Source: an uncultured bacterium (lineage in GTDB: Bacteria; Gemmatimonadota; Gemmatimonadetes; Longimicrobiales; RSA9). From it: a stretch of 64,000 bases of DNA. The notes beneath the pieces were generated by a model that worked only from the letters and a program-made list of their open reading frames with translations, ran no database searches and had not been told where the DNA came from. Positions 19,501-28,103 of this stretch are shown in pieces (positions within the stretch are counted from its first letter, which is position 1; every line of letters starts with the position of its first letter). The stretch covers positions 133,388 through 197,387 of the forward strand of contig CALBZE010000051.1 of assembly GCA_937889645.1 (NCBI GenBank), given 5' to 3'. A program made the position numbers and the translations under genes.

Positions 19501-20306
19501 ACGGTGTCCGTCCCCGCGATCAGTGACCACGCGCCCGCCGGCCCCGGCCCCGCAGCGAAATACGGTCTCGCGCCCATCCGTTCCGCGAAACGATCCGCGA
19601 AGCCGATCGCCCCCTGCCGCTCGAGCACCAGCCCCGTCTGGAGGAGCGCGGCCGCGACTACGCGCTCCCCCCTTCCCTCCACCGGCCGGGTCACGTATAG
19701 GTATCCGAAGAGCGGCCGCTCCGCGTAGAAGACCGTCCGCTCCCCGAGCTTCGCCTCCCGCGGCAGCGCGCCGCGATGCTCGCCGGCCCACGCGATCAGC
19801 TCACCGGCCTCGTCGAAGAGCGCGATCGCCGCGACGCCCGTGCGCGAGCGCACCTCGCCGAGCGCCGCGAACATGTCGCCCCGGTCCGGCGCCGCAGCAC
19901 GCGCCGCGGCGCGCTCGACGGCCAGGCGGCTCTGCTCGATCAGCCGGTCCATCCCGCGGTCCAGCTCGCGGGCCAGCCGCGCCTCGCGCGACGCTTGCAG
20001 CCGCCGCCAATCGGCGTCCAGCCGATGCAGGCGATACGTGACCATGGCCGCGCTGGCGCACGCGGCCGCGACCGCCGCCCACGCCGCCACGACCAGCACC
20101 GTGGGCGCCCGGCGGCGCGACGGGCCGCCTACCGGGCTGCCGCGCCGCAACAGGCGCCACCACAGCACCGGCGCCACGGCGAGCGCCGCCCCGGCGGCCG
20201 CCAGGTACGGAGCGTCCAGCGCCCGCGACCAGGCCAGCACCAGCAGCACCGCCGCGTACACGATGCCGCAGAACAGGCCGATGTCCCGTACCGGCTCGTG
20301 CCTCAT
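16533..20306 (-). CDS. Very large multi-pass sensor histidine kinase, NtrY-like
   Basis: A 1257-residue membrane kinase. The first part has about a dozen hydrophobic segments: two at the N-terminus, then a soluble region, then a long cluster from about residue 270 to 520. A large extra-cytoplasmic region and a further membrane pair follow. The C-terminal signalling part has a HAMP domain (from GRALARPIGQLRRA), a HisKA motif with phospho-acceptor His1041 in VAHEIKNPLTPIK, and HATPase N, G1 and G2 boxes (NLLENAYSAL, DDGPGIP, GTGLGLAIV). HEIKNPLTPI and the HAMP arrangement recall NtrY, whose partner is an NtrC/NtrX-type regulator; the regulator at 3.8-5.2 kb fits that role (inference). The ATG at 20306 has GAAGG upstream. 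Typical NtrY proteins have about 750 residues, so the extra membrane block is notable. Confidence 0.9.
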   Translation of the reverse strand: MRHEPVRDIGLFCGIVYAAVLLVLAWSRALDAPYLAAAGAALAVAPVLWWRLLRRGSPVGGPSRRRAPTVLVVAAWAAVAAACASAAMVTYRLHRLDADWRRLQASREARLARELDRGMDRLIEQSRLAVERAAARAAAPDRGDMFAALGEVRSRTGVAAIALFDEAGELIAWAGEHRGALPREAKLGERTVFYAERPLFGYLYVTRPVEGRGERVVAAALLQTGLVLERQGAIGFADRFAERMGARPYFAAGPGPAGAWSLIAGTDTVLHARFEPSTRAEWRSGLAQVGRRLVVPLALVSLVCLSAVWLRARRGRGLASALPLLGLTGALMVAPLGAVTGADSLFSPALYLLPVLGEPSLGRLLAVLLPLAALTAVARPVRLEGRAATLAIAGGAVAVAIGFAGGLRLILAGAAPSLLEGGTSYWAAVQVAAFLSLTMVAALAVPQGRPGPARLGFLLGGTALCVFLAAVVLFRWRLTHRVEAWLPMLWAIPFALLAIGIHRYDGRASRVLRWLTAGWLAASAVLPHLWVTEVAATIRAADRQLATLGSRPDPFLDYLLHRFGDEVVRRDGRGEDGVELLYRSWVASGLAAEEYPARIRLWRPGVPPLELAVGDGESVRRAPGVSTARLRREIDRARSLGTSSLEPVFDAGGGGQILAVPLQADRAVTVVVPPRRSLGRGTILAPIVGGEPDARMRLTLVPVSEPGDPNAHEAEWIPTETGWRSEKLLNYPDGVYHAHLELRLSGLGVLAARGALLMAVDLALLAFLWVFGRTARGEPPSPPGGWRVWTGSFRARVTLALFGFFLLPTVVFGATAYRALAGEAARAARIVAERAVEQAAAAFAELPGDWRAIADRVGEEVLYYHRGELAQASSPEVVELGLFGAWMPPRVYGVLQSGEEIGVVETRTLGELRYLVAYRRLAAGTVAVPVSLAAGEASVRQAELAHLILFAVLLGGLLSLGLSLLVGRALARPIGQLRRAAAAVGAGRLHVRLPAEEGAGEFGLLFASFNRMVRRLREARAKEVHTARVLAWGEMSRQVAHEIKNPLTPIKLAVQHLRRAHNDRRPDFDQILETNVEQILKEIDRLTEIARAFSRYGAPPEAAGPLEPVDVGAVIREALTLYRSDTAVRFNAEVEADVPRALARAGELKEVILNLLENAYSALDGSGTVVVSARRTGEWVELTVEDDGPGIPPELIERVFEPHFSTRSAGTGLGLAIVRRLVEGWGGTLTAESEVGQGTTIRVRLAVAPEPIAASGS

Positions 20307-20332
20307 CGGCCCTTCACGTCGGGTTGCTCGCA

Positions 20333-21079
20333 ATGCACGATTCGATGCCGTCCCTTTCGCTGGACGAGATGAGTTGGGTCGACGTGGCCGCGCACCTCGC
20401 GCGCGATTCGCGGCTCATCGTTCCGGTGGGCGCCATGGAGCAACACGGCCCGCACCTCCCCCTCGGCTCGAACGCGCTCATCGTGCGCCGGCTCGCCGCC
20501 GACCTATCGAGGGAGTTCGGCGTACTCCGCGCGCCCACGTTCCAGTACGGCGTCAACGTCAGGGCCGGCCGCAGATTCGCGGGGACCGCGTCGCTCACGG
20601 CCAAGACCCTCCACCGCGCGCTCAACGAGCTCCTCGGCTCGTGGGAGGACCACGGCGTCACCGAGTTCATCGTCCTGACCGCGCACCGACACACGCCGCA
20701 CCTGGACGCCCTGGCGACGCTCCTGACCTACCGCGCCCGCGTGCGCGTCGTCGAGATCTGGGACGCGGACGTCTCGTCGCTCCTCGACGCCCAGGACGGA
20801 CCGCTCCACGCCGGCGAAGCCGAGACCTCGCTCATGCTCTACCTCTACCCCGGGCTCGTGCGGATGGATCGCGCGCGCGACGTCCCGGTCCCACCCGGCG
20901 AAGCCCGACGGCACCTCCGCAACGGGATCCCCGTCCCGCCGCCCGACAGCGCCGGCGCCGTCGGCTATCCGACCGCGGCCTCGGCCGAGAAGGGCGAGCG
21001 AATCTACAACGCGATCCTCGATGCCGTACGCCGTGCGGTCTTCCTGGAGGCCGCGCCCGCGGATTCCGACACCCTGTGA
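20333..21079 (+). CDS. Creatininase-superfamily protein with altered metal site
   Basis: Creatininase/MftE-like amidohydrolase fold of about 248 residues. The family signature is clear as MEQHGPHLPLGSN and HAGEAETSLMLYL. Glu36 and His38 are kept, but the metal-ligand Asp of the usual GTD/GTDT is Asn47, and the normal NGHGGN loop reads TAHRHTPHL, which keeps one His but loses the glycines. The fold should be intact while the two-metal site is probably changed or lost. Creatininases hydrolyse cyclic amides; relatives act in cofactor maturation. Only 26 bases separate its ATG from the divergent kinase start, so their promoters must overlap coding DNA. ATG 20345 is an alternative start. Confidence 0.82.
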   Translation: MHDSMPSLSLDEMSWVDVAAHLARDSRLIVPVGAMEQHGPHLPLGSNALIVRRLAADLSREFGVLRAPTFQYGVNVRAGRRFAGTASLTAKTLHRALNELLGSWEDHGVTEFIVLTAHRHTPHLDALATLLTYRARVRVVEIWDADVSSLLDAQDGPLHAGEAETSLMLYLYPGLVRMDRARDVPVPPGEARRHLRNGIPVPPPDSAGAVGYPTAASAEKGERIYNAILDAVRRAVFLEAAPADSDTL

Positions 21080-21218
21080 TCCCGGTGGCGCCGAGCGGCG
21101 CGGCCGGGCCGACCGCCTTCTCCGGCCCGGCGGCCACCCCCGCTCCGCGGGGCGTGATGCGAACTCTTCCGCGCCATGCGGGGTAAATTTGGCCTCGCCC
21201 GCTCCCTTGGAGGCTGGT

Positions 21219-21929
21219 ATGCGACGTCCTCTCGAACGCCTGCTCGTACTCCTCGCCCTCTGTCTCCTCGGCGGCGCCACGGCGCTCGCCGCGCAGACGA
21301 CCACGCTCGACGAAGGTTCGTTCCGCCTCTACCTGGCCGGAAGGACGATCGGAACCGAAAGCTTCTACATCCGCCAGAGCGGCACCGGCGACGATGCGGT
21401 GATCATCGCGCAGGGCTCGATCGCCGTCGACACGGCCGCGGCGCCACAGGCGATCCAGACCATCCTCCGCGTCGAAGGGTCGTCGCTCCGCCCCTCGGAC
21501 TACGACGTCACCGTCCGCGGCGCCGGTGCCCAGCGCATCGTCGGGCGCGTCATCGGCGGGCGGTTCAGCGCCCGGATCGTCTCGGCGACCGGTGAGCAGA
21601 TGCGGGAGTACCTGGCCAGCGAGGGCGCCGTGCTGGTCGACGACGGCGTCGTCCACCACCATTACTTCCTCGCCCGCCGGGCGGAGGCGGGGGCCAGCCG
21701 CATCCCGATCATCATACCACGGCTCAACCGCCAGGTCACGGGCACCGTGGAGGAGGTCGGTCGGGAGTCGGTGCGGATCGGCGGGCGCAGCATCCCCGCG
21801 AAGCGGCTCGCCGTCTCGCTCGCCGGAGCGCCGCAGGTCCACCTCTGGGTGGACGACCGCGGCCGCGTCCTGCGTCTCGAGGTCCCCGAGCGCGGATTCG
21901 AGGCCGTGCGCACGAGCGCGCCCAGGTGA
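21219..21929 (+). CDS. Secreted protein of unknown function
   Basis: I do not recognise the family. The 236-residue product has a clean signal peptide (MRRPLERLLVLLALCLLGG, cleavage probably after ALAAQ) and a beta-rich mature part: FRLYLAGRTIGTESFYIRQ, then VTGTVEEVGRESVRIGG, then HLWVDDRGRVLRLEVPERG. Alternating strands of this kind resemble periplasmic lipid-carrier or DUF3108-like barrels, but that is only a resemblance by eye. The ATG at 21219 has GGAGG six bases upstream. It precedes the TolC-MacAB-like operon by 163 bases on the same strand and might serve the same envelope process. Confidence 0.75.
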   Translation: MRRPLERLLVLLALCLLGGATALAAQTTTLDEGSFRLYLAGRTIGTESFYIRQSGTGDDAVIIAQGSIAVDTAAAPQAIQTILRVEGSSLRPSDYDVTVRGAGAQRIVGRVIGGRFSARIVSATGEQMREYLASEGAVLVDDGVVHHHYFLARRAEAGASRIPIIIPRLNRQVTGTVEEVGRESVRIGGRSIPAKRLAVSLAGAPQVHLWVDDRGRVLRLEVPERGFEAVRTSAPR

Positions 21930-22092
21930 GGCAAGCCCGCGCGCGCCGGGCGGCCCCGGCAACGATTTTCTTCCGCCGCGCGTCTGAAACCCGGGGCGAC
22001 GCCGTCCCGTATGGTGCAGCGTTGTTGTCACCAAGGCGACGCGTCGATGCCGCCAACGGCGGCACACCCACATCGAACAGGAGAAACGAGCG

Positions 22093-23613
22093 GTGCATCC
22101 TCGCAGATCTTCAAGCTGGTCCGGGACCTTCCTGCTCCTTGCCCTTGCCGTGCCCTCCGTGGCCGCAGCGCAGCAGACGCCGGCGACGCTCTCCCTCCAG
22201 GAGGCCATCGACCTGGCCCGGCGCAACAACCCGGAGTTCCTGATCCAGAAGAACGACGAGGTGTCGGCCGAATGGTCCGTGCGCGAGGCGTACGGCGCGC
22301 TCCTGCCGTCGGCGTCGGTCAGCGGCACGCTCGGGTACGACGCCGCAGGCGAACAGCGCCTGGGGATCTTCTCGAGCCGCGACCTAGGCTTCGGCTCGAC
22401 TCCGGCTTATCTCACCTCGGGATACGGGATCTCCGTCAGCTACCGCCTCAACGGTGACGCGATCTTCCGGCCCAAGCAGGAACGGGCGAACCGCGATGCG
22501 ACACACGCGCGCGTCGAGGCGGCGGAGTTCGGCCTCAAGGCGGACATCACCCGGCGGTATCTCGCTGCCGTCGCCGCGCGCGACGGCGTCGAACTCGCCC
22601 GCCAGGAGCTCGAGCGCGCGACCGAGAACCTCCGGCTCGCCGAAGCGCGCGTCGCCGTCGGTGCGGCGATCTCCCTGGACGCCAAGCAGGCGGAGGTCGA
22701 GCGCGGCCGCGCCGAGGTCGAGCTGCTCCGCGCCGAGAACCTGCTCCGTACCGAGACCCTGCGTCTGCTGGAGGCCATCGGCCTGGACCTCGACCGCGAG
22801 GTCCGGCTGACGAGCGAGTTCCAAGTCTTCGAGCCGCGCTGGTCGGTGGACGAGCTGGTTGCCCGGGCCATGGCGCAGCACCCGCAGATTCGCGCTTACC
22901 GGGCAGCGGAGAACGCCGCCAATACGTCCGTCCGGATGGCACGCAGTCAGTACCTGCCGTCCGTGGACCTGAGCATGAACTGGCGCGGCTACGCGCGCGA
23001 GGTGGCGGACGACCAGTATCTCATCGACCAGTACCGCCGCAGCATCGACGAGCAGCGCAAGCAGTGCGAGTTCACGAACGATCTGGTGACCCGGCTCAAC
23101 CCGCCGCTCCCGACCGAGGACTGCTCGATCCTCACGCCGGACCCGGCGCGCGAAGCCGAGATCGTGAGGGACAACAACGTGTTCCCCTTCAGGTTCTCGC
23201 GTCAGCCGTTCTCGGCGACGCTCATGGTCTCGCTCCCGCTCTTCAACGGGTTCGCCCGCGAGCGGCGCGTCGAGGCGGCCCGCGTCGCCGCGGACGATGC
23301 ACGGCTGCGCCTCCGCGCCGAGGAGCTGCGCCTCAAGACCGAGGTCGCCGCGGCGCACGCCACGCTCCTGGCCGCCCACCGCGCGGTCACGCTCGAGGAG
23401 CGCAACCGCGAGCTGGCCGCCGAACAGCTCGAGCTGGCGCGCGAGCGTTATCGCGTCGGTGCCATCACGTTCGTCGACCTGACCGACGCGGAGACGCGCA
23501 AGTCCCGCGCGGACCGCGAGTATCTCCGCGCCGTCTACGCCTTCCACGAGGCGCTGGCCGCGCTCGAGACCGCCGTCGGACAGGACCTGCGGCCCCGGGC
23601 CGGGGAGGAGTGA
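22093..23613 (+). CDS. TolC-family outer-membrane efflux protein
   Basis: Outer-membrane channel of an export system, 506 residues, beginning with GTG and a signal peptide ending AVPSVAAAQQ. Two OEP halves are visible: the first from LSLQEAIDLARRNNPEFLIQ, the second from PRWSVDELVARAMAQHPQI. Each has long amphipathic helices rich in Ala, Glu and Arg, as expected for the periplasmic tunnel. A cysteine pair between them (QCEF and EDCS) is unusual for TolC proteins. It heads an operon with adaptor, ATPase and two permeases; the next gene starts one base after its stop. Confidence 0.9.
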   Translation: MHPRRSSSWSGTFLLLALAVPSVAAAQQTPATLSLQEAIDLARRNNPEFLIQKNDEVSAEWSVREAYGALLPSASVSGTLGYDAAGEQRLGIFSSRDLGFGSTPAYLTSGYGISVSYRLNGDAIFRPKQERANRDATHARVEAAEFGLKADITRRYLAAVAARDGVELARQELERATENLRLAEARVAVGAAISLDAKQAEVERGRAEVELLRAENLLRTETLRLLEAIGLDLDREVRLTSEFQVFEPRWSVDELVARAMAQHPQIRAYRAAENAANTSVRMARSQYLPSVDLSMNWRGYAREVADDQYLIDQYRRSIDEQRKQCEFTNDLVTRLNPPLPTEDCSILTPDPAREAEIVRDNNVFPFRFSRQPFSATLMVSLPLFNGFARERRVEAARVAADDARLRLRAEELRLKTEVAAAHATLLAAHRAVTLEERNRELAAEQLELARERYRVGAITFVDLTDAETRKSRADREYLRAVYAFHEALAALETAVGQDLRPRAGEE

Positions 23614-23614
23614 C

Positions 23615-24916
23615 ATGAGGAGGCGTACCAAGATCTTGATCGGGGTCGGCGCCGTCGTCGGCGCAGGCATCATCGGAGCATTCTTCAGCAACGGCGGGTC
23701 GGCGGGGCCTCAGGTGCGCGTCGAGACCGCGGCTCGCCGCGACCTCGTCGCGACCGTGACCGGGAGCGGCTGGGTACGGCCCCACCGCAAGGTCGACATT
23801 CAGGCGGACGTCATGGGCCGGATCACGCACCTCGCGGTCGCCGAGGGCGATTCGGTCCGGCGCGGGCAGCTCCTGCTGCGCATCGACCCGGCGCAGTACG
23901 AAGCGGCCGTCGCCCGGGCACGGGCGGTGGTCAGCGAGGCGCTCGCGCGTGAGGCGCAGTCCCGGGCGAACCTGCTCCAGGCCGAGCGCGCGCTCGAGCG
24001 CGCCCAGGCGCTGGCCGCCCGCGACACCGGCTTCGTCAGCCGCCAGCAGCTCGAGGAGGCGGAGACGCAGGTCCTCGTCCAGCGCGAGCTGCTCCGCGCC
24101 GCCGAGTACGGCGTCGCGCAGGCGCGGGCAGCGCTGCGCGAGGCCGAGAACCAACTGAGCAAGACCTCCATCGTCTCGCCGATCGACGGCATCGTCACCC
24201 GCCTCAACGTCGAGGAGGGCGAAACCGCCATCGTCGGTACGATGAACAACCCCGGCAGCCTGCTCCTCACGGTCAGCGATCTGTCGGTCATGGAGGCCGT
24301 CATCCGCATCGACGAAACCGACGTGCCGCACGTGTCGCTGGGCGACAGCGCGACGATCACGATCGACGCGTTCCCGCGCCAGACGTTCACGGGCAAGGTC
24401 ATCGAGATCGCCCACAGCTCGGTACGGCCGCCCGAGAGCCAGACCGCCGCCGGCCCCGGCGGGCAGTCGCAGGCCGTCGACTTCGAGGTCGTGATCCGCC
24501 TGGACAACCCGCCGCCGCAGCTGCGGCCGGACCTGACCGCAACGGCGGACATCGTCACCGACGTGCGCCAGGGCGCACTCTCGATTCCGATCATCGCGCT
24601 GACCGTCCGCAGCCGCGAGGGGCTCGAGGCGCTCCCGCAGGAGAGCCCGGAGGCCAGCAGCGCCGCCGCCGATCTCGGGAAGAGCGGCGACGTCGAGGGC
24701 GTCTTCGTCGTACGGGGCGGGGTCGCCCGGTTCGTCCCCGTCGAAGTCGGGATCGCGGGCGCCGAACACTTCGAGGTCGTTCGCGGAATCGCCGAGGGAG
24801 ACTCGATCGTGGCCGGGCCGTACGAGGTCGTCCGCACGCTGACCGATGGCTCGCCGGTCCGCATCCTCGGCGCCCAGGGCAAAGCCACCCAAGCCAAGTC
24901 GGAGGAAAAGGAATGA
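23615..24916 (+). CDS. MacA-type periplasmic adaptor (HlyD/RND membrane-fusion family)
   Basis: Adaptor of 433 residues linking the ABC permeases in the inner membrane to the TolC-like channel. It has one N-terminal membrane helix (ILIGVGAVVGAGIIGAFF), a lipoyl half-motif (VDIQADVMGRITHLAVAEGD), an alpha-hairpin of about residues 90-175, the second lipoyl half (SIVSPIDGIVTRLNVEEGE) and beta-barrel plus membrane-proximal domains. GGAGG precedes the ATG. Its stop overlaps the start of the ATPase gene as ATGA. Confidence 0.92.
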   Translation: MRRRTKILIGVGAVVGAGIIGAFFSNGGSAGPQVRVETAARRDLVATVTGSGWVRPHRKVDIQADVMGRITHLAVAEGDSVRRGQLLLRIDPAQYEAAVARARAVVSEALAREAQSRANLLQAERALERAQALAARDTGFVSRQQLEEAETQVLVQRELLRAAEYGVAQARAALREAENQLSKTSIVSPIDGIVTRLNVEEGETAIVGTMNNPGSLLLTVSDLSVMEAVIRIDETDVPHVSLGDSATITIDAFPRQTFTGKVIEIAHSSVRPPESQTAAGPGGQSQAVDFEVVIRLDNPPPQLRPDLTATADIVTDVRQGALSIPIIALTVRSREGLEALPQESPEASSAAADLGKSGDVEGVFVVRGGVARFVPVEVGIAGAEHFEVVRGIAEGDSIVAGPYEVVRTLTDGSPVRILGAQGKATQAKSEEKE

Positions 24917-25617
24917 TCGCCCAGCAGGTTATCCGGACCGAGAAGCTGACCAAGGAGTACGTTCTCGGGTCCGAAATCGTCCGTGCGCTGCGCGGCGTCG
25001 ACCTCGTGGTCGAAAGGAACGAATACGTGGCGATCATGGGTCCGTCGGGCTCAGGCAAGTCCACGCTCATGAACCTGATCGGCTGCCTCGACACGCCGAC
25101 GTCGGGCGAGTACTGGCTGAACGGCCAGCTCGTCTCGGAGCTGTCGGACGACGAGCTGGCCCGCATTCGCAACAAGGAGATCGGCTTCGTCTTCCAGACG
25201 TTCAATCTCCTTCCGCGGGCGACCGCGCTGCACAACGTCGAGCTCCCGCTGATCTACGCGGGGGTTCCGGCGAAGGAGCGCCGTGAACGGGCCGCGAGCG
25301 CGCTCGAGCGCGTCGGCCTGGCCCAGCGCATGGACCACAAGCCGAGCGAGCTGTCCGGCGGTCAGCGCCAGCGCGTGGCGATCGCCCGGGCGCTCATCAA
25401 CAACCCCGCGATCCTGCTGGCCGACGAGCCGACGGGTAACCTCGACAGCAAGACGAGCGAGGAGATCATGGCGCTCTTCGGCGAACTGCACGCCGACGGG
25501 CAGACGATCATCCTCGTCACCCACGAGAACGACATCGCCGCCTTCGCGCACCGCGTAGTCACGCTGCGGGACGGGCTGATCGAGAGCGACGTCGTTCGCG
25601 ACGCCGCAGTGGTCTGA
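24913..25617 (+). CDS. ABC transporter ATP-binding protein, MacB/LolD type
   Basis: Single nucleotide-binding domain of 234 residues with Walker A GPSGSGKST, Q-loop VFQTFNLLP, signature LSGGQRQRVAIARAL, Walker B ILLADEPTGNLD and H-loop LVTHEND. These motifs match the MacB/LolD/FtsE group, which powers mechanical movement of adaptors rather than classic import. It is a separate protein here, whereas MacB usually fuses this domain to its permease. Two bases separate it from the first permease gene. Confidence 0.95.
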   Translation: MIAQQVIRTEKLTKEYVLGSEIVRALRGVDLVVERNEYVAIMGPSGSGKSTLMNLIGCLDTPTSGEYWLNGQLVSELSDDELARIRNKEIGFVFQTFNLLPRATALHNVELPLIYAGVPAKERRERAASALERVGLAQRMDHKPSELSGGQRQRVAIARALINNPAILLADEPTGNLDSKTSEEIMALFGELHADGQTIILVTHENDIAAFAHRVVTLRDGLIESDVVRDAAVV

Positions 25618-25619
25618 CG

Positions 25620-26861
25620 ATGCTCCTCGGCGAAGGGATACGGCTCGCGCTCCAGCAGATCCGGGCGCAGAAGCTCAAGAGCTTCTTCGCCGTGATCGGC
25701 GTGGTCATCGGCGTCATGTTCCTCATGACGGTCGTCACCGTCATCGAGGGGATGAACCGATACATGAAGGAGGACTTCGCGCGGACGATCTACGGGCTGA
25801 ACACCATCACGCTCAGCCGGTGGCCCGAGGTGCAGATCAACACGTCCGCCGAGCAGTGGCGGGAGTGGATCCGGCGGCCGCGGCTCACGTTCGAGGATGC
25901 GGACGCCATCCGCGAGCAGCTCGATGTCCCGGCGCTGGTCGCCGTGGAGAGCGGCGGCGGCGGCCGCGTCGCCGCCGAGGACGGGACCGAGATCGAGAAC
26001 GTGTGGCTCACGACCGCGTCCGCGGATTACTTCCGGATCCGCGAGCTGAAGATCGCCCGCGGCCGGGCGTTCACCGCGCCGGAGGACCGCATCGGCGCGC
26101 CGGTCGTGATCCTCGGCCATGAAGCCGCTCAGAAGCTGTTCGGCGACCGCGACCCTCTCGGCCGCATGGTCAAGATCGCCGGCCACCGGTTCCGCGTGAT
26201 CGGCGTCCTGGAGAAGCAGGGCACCCTCTTCGGGATGTCGCTCGACAACCGCGCGATCGCGCCATCGCGGTCGATGCTCGCGCGCGTGACCGCTCCGCAC
26301 GGCGTCGTCGACGACATCCTGATCCGCGTCGACGACCCGGATCAGATGCAGCAGGCGCTCATGGAGGTCGAGGCGATCATGCGCGTTCGGCACCGGCTGC
26401 GCCCGGACCAACCCAACGACTTCGCCCTCGACACCGCCGACGACTCCATGGCGTTCTGGACGCGGATCAGCCGAATCCTCTACCTCGCCTTCCCGACGCT
26501 GGTGGGGATCGCCCTCGTCGTCGGCGGGATGGTCATCATGAACATCATGCTGGTGTCCGTCATGGAGCGGACGCGCGAGATCGGGATGCGAAAGGCGATC
26601 GGCGCGCGCCGGCGCGACATCATCTTCCAGGTCCTGATCGAATCGGCGACGCTTTCCGGCTTCGGCGCGTTGATCGGGATCGGGATCGGGATCGGCCTCG
26701 CCCAACTCGTGGCCGCCGTCTCACCGCTCCCCGCTTCGATCTCGCCGGTCTGGATCGCCGTGTCGGTCGCGCTCGGCGCCGGCGTCGGGATCGTCGCCGG
26801 TCTCTACCCCGCCTCGCGGGCGGCCCGGCTCGACCCGGTCGTCGCGCTCCGCTACGAGTGA
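25620..26861 (+). CDS. MacB-type ABC permease, first copy
   Basis: Permease of 413 residues with the MacB topology: one membrane helix near the N-terminus (LKSFFAVIGVVIGVMFLMTVV), a periplasmic domain of about 230 residues, then three helices at the C-terminus with the FtsX-type coupling segment MERTREIGMRKAIGARRRDI. The end VVALRYE is the usual family end. It is followed within 3 bases by a second, distinct permease, so the transporter is probably a heterodimer on one ATPase. Confidence 0.93.
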   Translation: MLLGEGIRLALQQIRAQKLKSFFAVIGVVIGVMFLMTVVTVIEGMNRYMKEDFARTIYGLNTITLSRWPEVQINTSAEQWREWIRRPRLTFEDADAIREQLDVPALVAVESGGGGRVAAEDGTEIENVWLTTASADYFRIRELKIARGRAFTAPEDRIGAPVVILGHEAAQKLFGDRDPLGRMVKIAGHRFRVIGVLEKQGTLFGMSLDNRAIAPSRSMLARVTAPHGVVDDILIRVDDPDQMQQALMEVEAIMRVRHRLRPDQPNDFALDTADDSMAFWTRISRILYLAFPTLVGIALVVGGMVIMNIMLVSVMERTREIGMRKAIGARRRDIIFQVLIESATLSGFGALIGIGIGIGLAQLVAAVSPLPASISPVWIAVSVALGAGVGIVAGLYPASRAARLDPVVALRYE

Positions 26862-26864
26862 GCC

Positions 26865-28103
26865 ATGCGCAGTGAGAGCTTCTTCGAGGGGATGCAGCTG
26901 GCGGTCGACCAGCTCCGCGCCAACAAGTTCCGGTCGGCGCTGACGATCCTCGGCATCGTGGTCGGCGTGTCGACGGTCGTGGCGATGAGCGCGGTGATCT
27001 CCGGTATCCGCGGCAGCATCCTGGAATCGATCGAGGCCGCGGGGCCGAAGAACTTCATGGTCTCGCGCTTCGACTTCAACGACGTCCAGATCGTCAGCGA
27101 CGGCAGCCGCCCGGCGTGGATGGACAACGACCCGCTGACGGTGGCCGAGATCGAGGGGATCGCGAAGCTGGACGCCGTGCGCACCGCTATCGTGGACGGC
27201 GGCATAAGCCGCGACATCAGCGCCGGGAACAGACGGCTGAGCAGCGTGCAGATCTCCTCGACCAGCGTCGGCTGGCGGGATTACACGCAGGGGAAGCTCG
27301 TCGCGGGGCGGGACTTCCTCCCCGCCGACGTCGCCGCGTCCCGGCCCGTCGCCGTCGTATCGGCGCCGCTCGCGCGGGAATTGTTCGACGACCTCGATCC
27401 GCTGGGCCGGACGATCCGCATCCGCGGCGCCGCGTTCCGCATCATCGGCGTCTTCGAGCTCGCCGAGAACATCTTCAACAGCCAGGTCGAGCACTTCGCG
27501 GTGGTGCCCTACACCGCCGCCCTGAAGTACCTGGGGCTCCACCCGGACTGGCTGTCGGCGCTCGTCGTGACCGCCGACCACGCGACTCAGCAGGAGGCGA
27601 TCGACCAGGTGATCACCTACCTGCGGGCGTCCCGGAAGCTGCGGCCCGCCGAGCCGAACAACTTCGCCATCGTCCGCCAGGAGGAGATGGTCCGCACCTT
27701 CAATCGCATCACGGGCGTCTTCTTCATCGTGATGCTCGCCCTCTCCTCCGTGGGGCTCATGGTTGGCGGCGTCGGCGTGATCGGGATCATGACGATCGCC
27801 GTCACCGAGCGGACACGCGAGATCGGGATCCGCAAGGCCGTCGGCGCGACGCGGGGCGAGATCCTCTGGCAGTTCCTCGTCGAATCGGCGACCGTCACCC
27901 TCATCGGCGGCGCCATCGGCCTCGCCATCGGCGGCGGGCTCGCCGGGATCGTGGCCGCGATCTCGCCGATCCCCGCCTTCGTGCCACTCTGGGCCGTCGT
28001 CGCGGCGCTCATCATGGCCGCGGGCGCCGGGATCCTCTTCGGCCTATGGCCCGCCTGGCGGGCCGCCCGCATGGACCCCGTCGTCGCGTTGCGATACGAA
28101 TGA
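26865..28103 (+). CDS. MacB-type ABC permease, second copy
   Basis: Second FtsX-like permease (412 residues) with the same four-helix plan: KFRSALTILGIVVGVSTVV at the start, a periplasmic domain, and TERTREIGIRKAVGATRGEI before the last two helices; it also ends VVALRYE. The periplasmic part differs clearly from the first copy, so this is an old duplication and not a recent repeat. Its stop overlaps the start of bshB1 as ATGA, tying efflux and the deacetylase to one transcript. Confidence 0.93.
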   Translation: MRSESFFEGMQLAVDQLRANKFRSALTILGIVVGVSTVVAMSAVISGIRGSILESIEAAGPKNFMVSRFDFNDVQIVSDGSRPAWMDNDPLTVAEIEGIAKLDAVRTAIVDGGISRDISAGNRRLSSVQISSTSVGWRDYTQGKLVAGRDFLPADVAASRPVAVVSAPLARELFDDLDPLGRTIRIRGAAFRIIGVFELAENIFNSQVEHFAVVPYTAALKYLGLHPDWLSALVVTADHATQQEAIDQVITYLRASRKLRPAEPNNFAIVRQEEMVRTFNRITGVFFIVMLALSSVGLMVGGVGVIGIMTIAVTERTREIGIRKAVGATRGEILWQFLVESATVTLIGGAIGLAIGGGLAGIVAAISPIPAFVPLWAVVAALIMAAGAGILFGLWPAWRAARMDPVVALRYE

